This document shows positions 33,948-42,221 of a DNA stretch of 64,000 nucleotides, piece after piece (position 1 is the first letter of the stretch; each line of letters begins with the position of its first letter). The position numbers and the translations under genes were made by a program. Where the stretch lies: contig NZ_JASISU010000001.1 of NCBI RefSeq assembly GCF_030063285.1, positions 124,001 to 188,000 on the forward strand. The letters are read 5' to 3'. This DNA is from Pseudarthrobacter sp. PS3-L1 (GTDB lineage Bacteria; Actinomycetota; Actinomycetes; Actinomycetales; Micrococcaceae). The notes under the pieces are model-generated. The model did not search any database. It saw only the letters and a program-made list of their open reading frames with translations, and was not told the origin of the DNA.

Positions 33948-35819
33948 ATGTCACGTGCAGTAGGTATTGACCTCGGAACAACCAACTCCGTCGTCTCCGT
34001 TCTCGAAGGTGGCGAGCCCACCGTAATTGCCAACGCCGAGGGTGGTCGCACCACGCCGTCCGTCGTTGCGTTCTCCAAGACCGGTGAAGTCCTGGTTGGC
34101 GAAATTGCCAAGCGCCAGGCCGTCAACAACATCGATCGCACCTTCTCCTCCGTCAAGCGCCACATGGGCACTGACTGGACCACCGAGATTGATGGCAAGA
34201 AGTACACCGCGCAGGAAATTTCTGCTCGTACGCTGATGAAGCTGAAGAACGACGCCGAGTCCTACCTGGGTGAAAAAGTCACCGACGCAGTCATCACCGT
34301 GCCTGCCTACTTCAACGACGCCGAGCGTCAGGCCACAAAGGAAGCCGGCGAAATCGCTGGCCTCAAGGTCCTTCGTATTGTCAACGAGCCCACCGCGGCA
34401 GCACTCGCCTACGGCTTGGACAAGGGCAAGGAAGATGAGCTCATCCTTGTCTTCGACCTCGGCGGCGGAACGTTCGATGTTTCCCTCCTCGAAGTTGGCA
34501 AGGATGAAGACGACTTCTCCACCATCCAGGTCCGCGCTACGTCCGGTGACAACCGACTCGGCGGCGATGACTGGGACCAGCGCATTGTGGATTACCTGCT
34601 GAACCAGCTCAAGGTGAAGGGAATCGATCTCTCCAAGGACAAGATCGCCCTGCAGCGCCTCCGCGAAACCGCTGAGCAGGCCAAGAAGGAACTCTCCTCG
34701 GCCACCAGCACCAACGTTTCCCTGCAGTACCTCTCGGTCACCGCTGACGGCCCGGTCCACCTGGACGAGCAGCTCACCCGCGCCAAGTTCCAGGACCTCA
34801 CCAAGGATCTCCTGGAGCGCACCAAGAAGCCGTTCAACGATGTCATCAAGCAGGCCGGCATCAAGCTCTCCGAGATCGACCACATCGTCATGGTCGGCGG
34901 TTCCACCCGTATGCCAGCCGTGACCGAACTGGTCAAGGAACTGGCCGGCGGCAAGGAGCCCAACAAGGGCGTCAACCCGGATGAGGTCGTCGCCGTAGGC
35001 GCAGCCCTCCAGGCAGGCGTGTTGAAGGGCGAGCGCAAGGACGTTCTCCTGATCGACGTCACCCCGCTGTCCCTCGGTATTGAAACCAAGGGTGGTGTGA
35101 TGACGCACCTGATCGAGCGCAACACGGCGATCCCCACCAAGCGCAGCGAGACCTTCACCACCGCGGATGACAACCAGCCCTCCGTGGCTATCCAGGTCTT
35201 CCAGGGCGAACGTGAATTCACCCGCGACAACAAGCCGCTGGGCACGTTTGAACTGACAGGTATTGCTCCTGCTCCGCGCGGCATTCCGCAGGTCGAGGTC
35301 ACCTTCGACATCGATGCCAACGGCATTGTCCACGTGTCCGCGAAGGACAAGGGCACGGGCAAGGAGCAGTCCATGACCATCACGGGCGGTTCCAGCCTCT
35401 CCAAGGAAGACATTGACCGCATGGTCAAGGACGCCGAAGAGCACGCATCAGAGGATAAGGCTCGCCGCGAGGCCACCGACACCCGCAACACCGCCGAACA
35501 GCTCGCCTACTCCGTGGACAAGCTGATCGCTGACAACGCCGACAAGCTGCCCGAAGAGGTCAAGACAGAGGTCCAGGCCGATGTCGACGAGCTCAAGAAG
35601 GCACTTGAGGGCACCGACGATGCAGCTGTGAAGACTGCCTTCGAGAAGCTGCAGGCTTCCCAGGGCAAGCTGGGCGAGGCAATCTACGCCCAGGGTGCAG
35701 CTGCCGACGGCGCTCCCACTGAAGGTGCAGAAGGCGCCGAGGGTGCTTCAGGCGAGAAAGCAGCCGACGAGGACATCGTCGACGCTGAAATCATCGACGA
35801 AGACGAAACGAAGAAGTAA
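33948..35819 (+). CDS. dnaK: Chaperone DnaK (Hsp70)
   Basis: 623-aa Hsp70. Phosphate-binding motifs GIDLGTTNS (start) and [12 protein letters not shown], with [12 protein letters not shown] between them and [12 protein letters not shown] in the ATPase domain. The substrate domain contains [18 protein letters not shown], and the acidic lid ends [12 protein letters not shown]. With DnaJ and GrpE it refolds proteins in the cytoplasm; with HspR it represses its own operon. The open frame starts at 33885, but the ATG at 33948 behind AAGGAAAGAAGGAAG and the conserved start [10 protein letters not shown] decide the start. The gene is first in dnaK-grpE-dnaJ-hspR and is followed 2 bp later by grpE. 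Confidence 0.98.
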   Translation: MSRAVGIDLGTTNSVVSVLEGGEPTVIANAEGGRTTPSVVAFSKTGEVLVGEIAKRQAVNNIDRTFSSVKRHMGTDWTTEIDGKKYTAQEISARTLMKLKNDAESYLGEKVTDAVITVPAYFNDAERQATKEAGEIAGLKVLRIVNEPTAAALAYGLDKGKEDELILVFDLGGGTFDVSLLEVGKDEDDFSTIQVRATSGDNRLGGDDWDQRIVDYLLNQLKVKGIDLSKDKIALQRLRETAEQAKKELSSATSTNVSLQYLSVTADGPVHLDEQLTRAKFQDLTKDLLERTKKPFNDVIKQAGIKLSEIDHIVMVGGSTRMPAVTELVKELAGGKEPNKGVNPDEVVAVGAALQAGVLKGERKDVLLIDVTPLSLGIETKGGVMTHLIERNTAIPTKRSETFTTADDNQPSVAIQVFQGEREFTRDNKPLGTFELTGIAPAPRGIPQVEVTFDIDANGIVHVSAKDKGTGKEQSMTITGGSSLSKEDIDRMVKDAEEHASEDKARREATDTRNTAEQLAYSVDKLIADNADKLPEEVKTEVQADVDELKKALEGTDDAAVKTAFEKLQASQGKLGEAIYAQGAAADGAPTEGAEGAEGASGEKAADEDIVDAEIIDEDETKK

Positions 35820-35821
35820 CC

Positions 35822-36415
35822 ATGCCACATCACGGTAACGAGGAAGAGCACAACTCTTCGGAGAACCAGGCAGAAGGCGCCGAGGGCACTCAGGAACATA
35901 CTCCTGCGGACTCCGACAGGGACGCACTGGCGCAGGCTGAGGAAATCCTCAACGGCGTCGAGGTCCCGGCGGAAGACTCAGTGGCCCAGGGTGCCGGCAC
36001 CGCAGAAGCAGCAGAACTCAAGAATGATCTGCTGCGACTGCAGGCCGAGTACGTCAACTACCGCAAGCGTGTGGAGCGGGACCGTGCCGTGGCAGGGGAG
36101 ATGGCCGTCGTTGGCGTCCTGAACTCCCTGCTCCCGGTACTGGACGACGTTGACGCGGCACGCAAGCACGGCGACCTGACTGACGGCCCCTTCGCCGCCA
36201 TCGCCGCCAAGCTTGAGAACGCGTTGAAGACGTACAACCTGGTCCGCATCGATGAGACGGGTGTGGCTTTTGACCCCACCATCCACGAGGCGCTGATCCA
36301 GCAGCCAGGTGACGACGTCGAACTCGACACCGTCAGCCAGGTGCTCCGCACCGGGTACAAGACAGGCGACCGCGTGCTTAGGGCTGCACAGGTGATAGTG
36401 GCCGTTCCGGCCTAG
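35822..36415 (+). CDS. grpE: Nucleotide exchange factor GrpE
   Basis: 197-aa co-chaperone that releases ADP from DnaK. An acidic disordered N-terminus of about 65 residues precedes a long coiled coil (LKNDLLRLQAEYVNYRKRVE) and the C-terminal beta wing with FDPTIHEALIQQ and TGYKTGDRVLRAAQVIVA. The start is 2 bp after the dnaK stop, so it is translationally coupled. A long hairpin follows. Confidence 0.96.
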   Translation: MPHHGNEEEHNSSENQAEGAEGTQEHTPADSDRDALAQAEEILNGVEVPAEDSVAQGAGTAEAAELKNDLLRLQAEYVNYRKRVERDRAVAGEMAVVGVLNSLLPVLDDVDAARKHGDLTDGPFAAIAAKLENALKTYNLVRIDETGVAFDPTIHEALIQQPGDDVELDTVSQVLRTGYKTGDRVLRAAQVIVAVPA

Positions 36416-36474
36416 GCGCACCGTCCGGTGTTACGCCGGCAACCCCGCGCCGTCCGGTTGAGGGGCTCCGTACT

Positions 36475-36519
36475 TACGCTGGGTGACCCAGGATCTACGA
36501 TTCTGGGTCACCCAGCGTA
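36475..36519 (+). other. 17-bp-stem hairpin between grpE and dnaJ
   Basis: Arms 36475-36491 and 36503-36519 are perfectly complementary over 17 bp (TACGCTGGGTGACCCAG and its reverse complement), separated by 11 bases that can add three more pairs including a G-U. The arm itself holds the near-palindrome CTGGGTGACCCAG. There is no T-run. It could be a terminator/attenuator, an RNase processing site or a dispersed repeat; the gap 36416-36627 holds no other recognised feature except a short CACCTCAGGTG dyad. Confidence 0.8.
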
Positions 36520-36627
36520 GGTAGGCCCGAGGCCCTTGTGGGGTCCTTCAACCGCCCGCCGCCAGGCGGCCCTCACCTCAGGTGAACCTAGGGCCGTGGA
36601 ACTTTAGTTTTGAGAAAGGAAACGCCA

Positions 36628-37614
36628 ATGGCCAGCCAGGATTGGGTGGACAAGGATTTTTACGCGATCCTTGGTGTCGCCAAGGACGCTTCCGACGCCG
36701 ACATCAAGAAGGCCTACCGGAAACTTGCGCGCCAGCACCACCCGGACACCAACTCCGGGAATGCCGCATCTGAAAAGAAGTTCAAGGATATTTCCGAGGC
36801 CTATTCTGTGTTGTCCGACGCCGATGAGCGTCAGCAATACGACGCCATCAGGGCCATGGGCGGCGGAGCCCGCTTTGCGCAGGGAGGTGCCGGGCCCACT
36901 GGACCCGGTGGTGGTTTCGAGGATATGTTCGGTGGCCTTTTCAACGGTGGCAGTGGCCGCAGCCCCGGTGGATATAACCCCAATGCCGGTGGCGGACTGC
37001 CACCCGAATTCGCTGACCTCTTTGGTGGTGGTGGATTTGGCGGCCAGACCGGATTCCAGCGCAAGCCCCAAAAGGGTGCGGACCGGACCGCGACCACATC
37101 GATTTCGTTCGCCGGCTCCATCCGTGGAACGTCCATTGGCCTGCGCGAACCCAACGGCGAGGTCATTGATGTCAGGGTGCCCGCGGGTATCAAAGATGGC
37201 CAGAAAGTCCGTGTCCGGGGGAAGGGTCAGCCCGGTGCGGCCGGCAGCGGTGACCTGATGGTTGCCGTGTCTGTGAAGCCCCACGACTTTTATACCCGCG
37301 ACGGCGATAACCTGCGGATCCATGTGCCCGTCACCTTCCCTGAAGCCGTGTTGGGTGCTGACATTGAGGTCCCCACATTCGACGGCGAGCCAGTTAAGGT
37401 CCGTATTCCTGCAGGGACGAAGACCGGACGCACACTTCGGGTGAAAGGCCACGGTGTCAAGACATCCAAGGCCACCGGAGATTTGCTGGTGACTATCGAC
37501 ATCGCTGTGCCGAGCAACCTAAGCAAGGCCGCCGAAGAGGCGGTCAAGGCATTTGCTGAAGCCACAGCCGGGGCTAGTGTTCGCGACGGCCTGGCGGCCA
37601 AAGCCCGGCTATAG
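36628..37614 (+). CDS. dnaJ: DnaJ-type co-chaperone lacking the zinc finger
   Basis: 328-aa J-protein. J domain residues 8-75 with the HPD motif ([10 protein letters not shown]); a long Gly/Phe-rich linker (about 80-155, including [12 protein letters not shown] and [12 protein letters not shown]); then two C-terminal substrate-binding domains ([18 protein letters not shown], and [14 protein letters not shown] with [18 protein letters not shown]). No CxxCxGxG repeats are present, so it is a type II (CbpA-like) DnaJ although it sits in the dnaK operon. ATG at 36628 behind GAGAAAGGAAACGCCA. hspR follows after 15 bp. Confidence 0.93.
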   Translation: MASQDWVDKDFYAILGVAKDASDADIKKAYRKLARQHHPDTNSGNAASEKKFKDISEAYSVLSDADERQQYDAIRAMGGGARFAQGGAGPTGPGGGFEDMFGGLFNGGSGRSPGGYNPNAGGGLPPEFADLFGGGGFGGQTGFQRKPQKGADRTATTSISFAGSIRGTSIGLREPNGEVIDVRVPAGIKDGQKVRVRGKGQPGAAGSGDLMVAVSVKPHDFYTRDGDNLRIHVPVTFPEAVLGADIEVPTFDGEPVKVRIPAGTKTGRTLRVKGHGVKTSKATGDLLVTIDIAVPSNLSKAAEEAVKAFAEATAGASVRDGLAAKARL

Positions 37615-37629
37615 CGGGGGGAGACTGCC

Positions 37630-38058
37630 ATGGACATCAATGCGGACCAGCCGATCTTCGTAATCTCCGTGGCGGCCGACCTGGCTGATATGCACCCCCA
37701 GACCCTGCGGCAGTACGACAGGCTGGGGCTCGTTTCGCCCAGCCGTGCCCCGGGTAAATCCAGGCGGTACTCGCAGCGGGATGTCAGTATGCTCCGTGAG
37801 GTGCAGCGACTGTCCCAAGAGGGCGTGTCACTTGAAGGCATCAAGCGCATTCTGGAGCTGGAAAACCAGGTTTCTGCATTGCAGCATCGGGTCGAAGAGC
37901 TGACGGATGAGCTGGAAAGGCGCCGGGACCCGATGGATTCAAGGATCTTCGCGGCGGGAGCTGCGGTGGGCGATGTTGTCAGCCTCAACCGTGGGCAGCG
38001 CCCAAGGGCGCGTTCGCAGGCTGTTGTGATCTGGCGACCACGAGCGTTGGGACGTTAG
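37630..38058 (+). CDS. hspR: Heat-shock repressor HspR
   Basis: 142-aa MerR-type repressor. FVISVAADLADMHPQTLRQYDRLGL and SPSRAPGKSRRYSQRD are the winged-helix signatures, followed by the coiled coil LEGIKRILELENQVSALQHR. HspR binds HAIR sites with DnaK as co-repressor, giving feedback on this operon. The C-terminal tail is short and basic. A GGGGGGAG ribosome site lies 7 bp before the ATG. Confidence 0.95.
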   Translation: MDINADQPIFVISVAADLADMHPQTLRQYDRLGLVSPSRAPGKSRRYSQRDVSMLREVQRLSQEGVSLEGIKRILELENQVSALQHRVEELTDELERRRDPMDSRIFAAGAAVGDVVSLNRGQRPRARSQAVVIWRPRALGR

Positions 38059-38146
38059 CCGCATCAACGTTGGGCAGGTCCCCACTTCTCCGCACTTTTT
38101 GCTAAAGTCGCTCGAAAATGTCTGGGGTCCCGGGGAGAATTGAACC

Positions 38147-39592
38147 ATGGAAAGCACCCAGGATTTCCTCCCGCTGATAACTCCAGTGTCCCCTGCCATC
38201 AGCGCCCGGAGCGGCGGTCTCCACGGCACAGCGGGCTTTGGCGTGGCTGGCCTTGGTCAGCTGGTTGCCGCGATCCTGCCATCCGCGACAGGTCCCGGAC
38301 TGATCGATCAGATTCGGGCCCTGGAAGATCTGAAGTCTGCTGCCGCGGCGGCCCAGGCACGCCTCACTGTCTCGTTTGACGCACTTGAAAGGCACCACCA
38401 GGCCCTTGCTGGTGTTCCCGCCGCTGAACGCGGCCGGGGCGTCGCCGCACAGGTAGCACTCGCCCGTCGGGAATCTCCCGCGCGAGGTTCCCGTCTCCTG
38501 GGACTGGCCAACGCCCTTGTTTCCGAAATGCCACACACTTTGGCCGCCCTCCGCGCAGGTCAGCTCAACGAATGGCGCGCAACGCTCCTGGTGCGGGAAA
38601 CGGCATGCCTCTCCGCCGCGGACCGGTCCGCAGTCGATGCGGAACTTGCTCCGGAGGCCAGCACGTTCAACGGGCTTGGTGACCGCGCAGTCATCGCTGC
38701 GGCCCGGACCGCCGCCTACCGCCGGGACGGCCGATCCGTGGCACTGCGGGCAAGCCATGCGGCAACCGAGAGACGTGTCAGTCTGCGTCCAGCACCGGAC
38801 ACCATGACCTACCTCACCGCCTTGCTGCCTGTGGCCGAAGGAATGGCTGTATACGCCACCCTGACCCGCCAAGCGGACACAGCCCGCGCGTCGGGCGAGG
38901 TCCGTACGCGAGGTCAGATCATGGCCGATTCGCTGGTGGAACGAGTCACCGGCACCCCTGGCGGAATCACTGGAGTGCAGATCAGCCTCGTCATGACCGA
39001 CCGGACCCTTCTTCGTGGCCATTGTGAACCAGCACGCCTTGCAGGCTACGGAGTTGTTCCGGCACAGTGGGCCCGAAGCCTCGTCAACTCCGCACCAGCT
39101 GACAACGCCGACGGCACTTCGGGTAACGCTGATGCCACCCACAGCGCCGTGGGTAACGCTGATGCCACCCACAGCGCCGTGGGTAACGCTGATGCCACCC
39201 ACAGCACTAGGTCCAGACCTGGGGAAAATCTTCGAATCTGGGTTCGCCGCCTCTACACAGCACCCGGAACCGGCGAGCTGATCTCCATGGATTCGCGGGC
39301 GCGGCTCTTCCCGTCCAGGATGCGCCGGTTTATCGAAGCCCGCGACGCAACCTGCCGCACACCCTACTGCGATGCTCCCATTCGCCATTTTGATCATGTT
39401 ATTCCGTGGCATTTGGGCGGACCCACCGTCCCGGACAACGGTGCAGGGCTCTGCGAAGCCTGCAACCACACCAAGGAACTTCCTTACTGGAAAACAAAAC
39501 CTACGCCAGGACCAAGGCACCGGACTCGGCTCACCACGCCCACCGGGCACACCTATCACTCCACAGCGCCGCCCCTACCGGGGCGGGTGTGA
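38147..39592 (+). CDS. DUF222/HNH endonuclease (13E12 type)
   Basis: 481-aa protein of the actinobacterial DUF222-HNH family. DUF222 occupies about residues 60-320 and the C-terminal HNH nuclease about 375-445 (CRTPYCDAPIRHFDHVIPWH, then NGAGLCEACNHTKELP). These genes are often in many copies and their function is unresolved; some lie in intervening or mobile elements. An in-frame 30-bp tandem repeat inserts three copies of GNADATHSAV between the domains. The 3' end overlaps the convergent MFS gene by 18 bp. Confidence 0.85.
   Translation: MESTQDFLPLITPVSPAISARSGGLHGTAGFGVAGLGQLVAAILPSATGPGLIDQIRALEDLKSAAAAAQARLTVSFDALERHHQALAGVPAAERGRGVAAQVALARRESPARGSRLLGLANALVSEMPHTLAALRAGQLNEWRATLLVRETACLSAADRSAVDAELAPEASTFNGLGDRAVIAAARTAAYRRDGRSVALRASHAATERRVSLRPAPDTMTYLTALLPVAEGMAVYATLTRQADTARASGEVRTRGQIMADSLVERVTGTPGGITGVQISLVMTDRTLLRGHCEPARLAGYGVVPAQWARSLVNSAPADNADGTSGNADATHSAVGNADATHSAVGNADATHSTRSRPGENLRIWVRRLYTAPGTGELISMDSRARLFPSRMRRFIEARDATCRTPYCDAPIRHFDHVIPWHLGGPTVPDNGAGLCEACNHTKELPYWKTKPTPGPRHRTRLTTPTGHTYHSTAPPLPGRV
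39121..39205 (+). repeat. 30-bp tandem repeat inside the DUF222/HNH gene
   Basis: Units at 39121-39150, 39151-39180 and 39181-39205 (third truncated at 25 identical bases) are identical and start GGGTAACGCTGATGCC. The period is a multiple of three and encodes GNADATHSAV repeats in the linker between DUF222 and HNH. There is no spacer, so it is not CRISPR. Confidence 0.95.
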
Positions 39593-40837
39593 GAGCAGCG
39601 CGCTGGCAGTCCGGTTGGACAGGACCCTGGCGAAAAGCAGGACGAGGAGCCCTGCTGCCGGTACAAACAAAAGCCCCAATCTCAGTGAAGAGGCGTCGGC
39701 GATCAGCCCCACAATAGGCGGGGACACCAGGAACCCCACGCGCAGGAGCCAGCCAACAATGGTCAGGCCAGCCCCGGGGCGAAAGCCCGGAAGCTCGTCC
39801 GCTGCGTGCATGGCGGCAGGGATGAGGGTTGCGACGCCAAAACCGGCCAGGCCCAGACCAATCACTGTGCCCGGGATGCTGGGGAACGCCAGGGCGGCTC
39901 CCATTCCCACGAATACGGTGATACCCCCAGCCTGGGCAACAACGCGCTGACCAAAGCGGTCCACCATCCCATCGCCTAGAAGGCGGCCAATAAACTGCAT
40001 GCCCTGCAGGGAGATAAAGCCCAGGCCTGCAACAAACGCACTGGATCCCAGATCAACCGAAAGGTAGATGGCAGACCAGGAACTGCCGGCGTCCTCCACG
40101 ATGGCTCCGCCAGAGGCGATGATCACCAGGGCCAGCAAAACCCCATAACGGGCAACAATGCCCACACTCCGTGACGTTGGTGGGGGATTCTTTGCGCCGT
40201 TGTCTGCCGTCGTCGGATCCTCAGTGGCGCTCTCCGTCTCCGGTCCACGTAGGAGGAAGCGGGCGAAAGCACATGCGGCGGTTCCAAAGGCAACGGCTGA
40301 GACAAGAAGGTGCAGCGGGAGGGGAATTTCCAGCTCCGCGGCAGCCGCGCCCATGATGCCACCAAGCACGGCACCCAGCGACCAGACGGCGTGGAACGAG
40401 TTGATGATGGACCGGCCGAACAGGCGCTGCACGCGCAGCCCATGCGAATTTTGGGCCACGTCGGTGATCGCGTCCATGGCGCCGGCAAGGAAAAAGGCTG
40501 CCGCCAGGACAGCCCAGTTGGGTGCAATTCCGGCTAGGAGGATACCGAAGCCTGTCATAAGGGTTCCGGTCACAGCCACGCGGGATGACCTGAAACGGCG
40601 AATCAGGAATCCTGCACTCAGCCCCACGATCAGCGCACCGAGCGGGAATGCGGCGACGGCTGTGCCGAAGGCTGCATTGCTCAGCCCAAGATCCGCCTTG
40701 ATCCCGGGATAGCGGGGCAGGAGGTTTGCGAACAGCGCCCCATTGGTGAAGAAGAGGACGCCGACAGCGAGCCGTGCGCGGCGGGCTGCGAGTGGCGCAG
40801 TAGTAAGGGTGGGGGCGGCAGACACTGTGGAATCCAT
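39575..40837 (-). CDS. MFS transporter
   Basis: 420-aa major facilitator protein with about 12 helices. It starts RARLAVGVLFFTNGALFANL and has a central cytosolic Thr/Asp/Glu-rich loop (ESATEDPTTADNGAKNPPP). The pattern LPRYPGIKADLGLSNAAFG resembles the fucose permease/YbjJ-like group of uncharacterised exporters. It is regulated from the upstream gap by a 14-bp palindrome, but no regulator gene is adjacent. Confidence 0.82.
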   Translation of the reverse strand: MDSTVSAAPTLTTAPLAARRARLAVGVLFFTNGALFANLLPRYPGIKADLGLSNAAFGTAVAAFPLGALIVGLSAGFLIRRFRSSRVAVTGTLMTGFGILLAGIAPNWAVLAAAFFLAGAMDAITDVAQNSHGLRVQRLFGRSIINSFHAVWSLGAVLGGIMGAAAAELEIPLPLHLLVSAVAFGTAACAFARFLLRGPETESATEDPTTADNGAKNPPPTSRSVGIVARYGVLLALVIIASGGAIVEDAGSSWSAIYLSVDLGSSAFVAGLGFISLQGMQFIGRLLGDGMVDRFGQRVVAQAGGITVFVGMGAALAFPSIPGTVIGLGLAGFGVATLIPAAMHAADELPGFRPGAGLTIVGWLLRVGFLVSPPIVGLIADASSLRLGLLFVPAAGLLVLLFARVLSNRTASALLSHPPR

Positions 40838-40853
40838 TCGCTTTCAGGGTTTA

Positions 40854-40867
40854 CGTGAACGTTCACG
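40854..40867 (-). promoter_or_regulatory. 14-bp palindrome upstream of the MFS gene
   Basis: CGTGAACGTTCACG is a perfect palindrome 17 bp before the MFS ATG. This fits an operator for a TetR- or LacI-type repressor. No regulator is encoded nearby, so the cognate protein would be elsewhere. Confidence 0.5.
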
Positions 40868-40957
40868 CTAAGAAGAAGTTAGCAGTGGGTCGGTGTAGTG
40901 GCAAGGTGCAGTGCTTCGTAGACTTGCCTAAGGCCCTCAACGATGGAGTGAAACACT

Positions 40958-42190
40958 GTGAAGAATCCGATCCCAGATTATTTGGACGAAGTCATATCCG
41001 GCGTCAGGGATGATTCGCAGGGGAACGTCGCTGATTACATTCCCCAGCTTGCGGCAGCAGATCCTGACGTCCTGGCAATAGCTGTCACAACTGTCCACGG
41101 CAAAACCTACTCGGCAGGGGACAGCAATGAGCTGTTTTCCATTCAGTCGATCTCCAAGCCGTTTGCCTATGCAGCGGCCCTGATCGACAGGGGATTTGAG
41201 CGCATTGACCTCACCGTCGACGTCGAACCATCAGGCGAAGCGTTCAACGAACTTTCGCTTGAGGGCGAGACGCACCGTCCCAAGAACGCGATGATCAATG
41301 CCGGTGCCATCGCAATCCATTCCCTGGTCGGAAGCGAAGGCTGCTCTGGTGAGAGCAGGGTCCAGCGTCTGCTGGGTTTCTTCTCTTCCCTGGCCGGCCG
41401 GGAGCTCGAAATTGATGAAGAGGTGTGCCAGTCCGAGTTTGAGCATGCCGACCGTAATTTTGCCATTGGCCACATGCTCCGCAATTACAACCTTATTGAC
41501 GGGGACGTCCACGAAACTGTCCTTGGCTATACCAAGCAGTGCAGCATACTGGTCTCGGTTCGTGACCTGTCCATGATGACTGCAACGTTAGCGGCAGGTG
41601 GTGTGCAGCCGCAGACCGGGGAACGCCTGATGAGCCCAGAGGTGGCCCGCCAGGTGATGTCCGTGATGGCGGGAGCCGGGATGTACGACTCCGCCGGTGA
41701 TTGGCTGACCAAAGTGGGAATTCCTGCCAAAAGCGGCGTCTCCGGCGGGATGGTCGGAGTGCTCCCCAACCAGGTCGGAATCAGTGCATTTTCGCCGAGG
41801 CTCGACACCCATGGCAATAGCCAGCGTGGCCGGCGAATCTTCGAACGACTCTCCGCGGACATGGGTATGCACCTGTTCAACGTGGACCCCAGCACTGATA
41901 AATCCGTGGTCAAGGAACTCACGGACGATGGCGCAGTCTTCCACCTGCACGGCACGGTCCAGTTCCTCACGGCATCCAATCTGCTGTACCAGATGACAGA
42001 TTCGGAGAGCCTTGGCGGCGCCACACTGGACGTCTCCCGCGTGGATTCCTTCTCTGACGTGGGCCGCCGCATGACACTCGAGGGCATGCGGCGCCTACAC
42101 CAGGATGGTTCCGCCATCAGGCTGTACGATCCGGAGGGAAAGCTGCCGGATCCAGACTTTGGCAACGGGGAATATCCCGTTCTCGTCTAG
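40958..42190 (+). CDS. glsA: Glutaminase with C-terminal STAS domain
   Basis: 410-aa serine-dependent (beta-lactamase-like) glutaminase that makes glutamate and ammonia from glutamine. Catalytic FSIQSISKPF (Ser-x-x-Lys), NAMINAGAIAI, GYTKQCSILVSVRDLSMM and KSGVSGGMVGVLP are visible within residues 1-310. Residues about 320-405 form a STAS domain (FHLHGTVQFLTASNLLYQM), found only in a subset of glutaminases and absent from E. coli GlsA. GTG start at 40958 behind ATGGAGTG. Confidence 0.92.
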   Translation: MKNPIPDYLDEVISGVRDDSQGNVADYIPQLAAADPDVLAIAVTTVHGKTYSAGDSNELFSIQSISKPFAYAAALIDRGFERIDLTVDVEPSGEAFNELSLEGETHRPKNAMINAGAIAIHSLVGSEGCSGESRVQRLLGFFSSLAGRELEIDEEVCQSEFEHADRNFAIGHMLRNYNLIDGDVHETVLGYTKQCSILVSVRDLSMMTATLAAGGVQPQTGERLMSPEVARQVMSVMAGAGMYDSAGDWLTKVGIPAKSGVSGGMVGVLPNQVGISAFSPRLDTHGNSQRGRRIFERLSADMGMHLFNVDPSTDKSVVKELTDDGAVFHLHGTVQFLTASNLLYQMTDSESLGGATLDVSRVDSFSDVGRRMTLEGMRRLHQDGSAIRLYDPEGKLPDPDFGNGEYPVLV

Positions 42191-42195
42191 GACGC

Positions 42196-42211
42196 CCGGG
42201 TGGACACCCGG
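42196..42211. terminator. Short GC hairpin between convergent glsA and PLD genes
   Basis: CCGGGTG (42196-42202) and CACCCGG (42205-42211) are fully complementary, with a very tight centre, in the 31-bp gap between the two stop codons. No T-run, so activity is uncertain. Confidence 0.45.
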
Positions 42212-42221
42212 ACAACTAGGT

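Noticed and set aside
33951..35444. 497-codon open frame on the minus strand opposite dnaK
   Set aside because: Long antisense frames opposite dnaK are a known codon-bias artefact. The sequence has no family features, and the plus-strand Hsp70 motifs are unmistakable.
39121..39205. Short direct repeats considered as a CRISPR array
   Set aside because: The units are contiguous with no spacers, are in frame with a coding sequence, and no cas genes are near.
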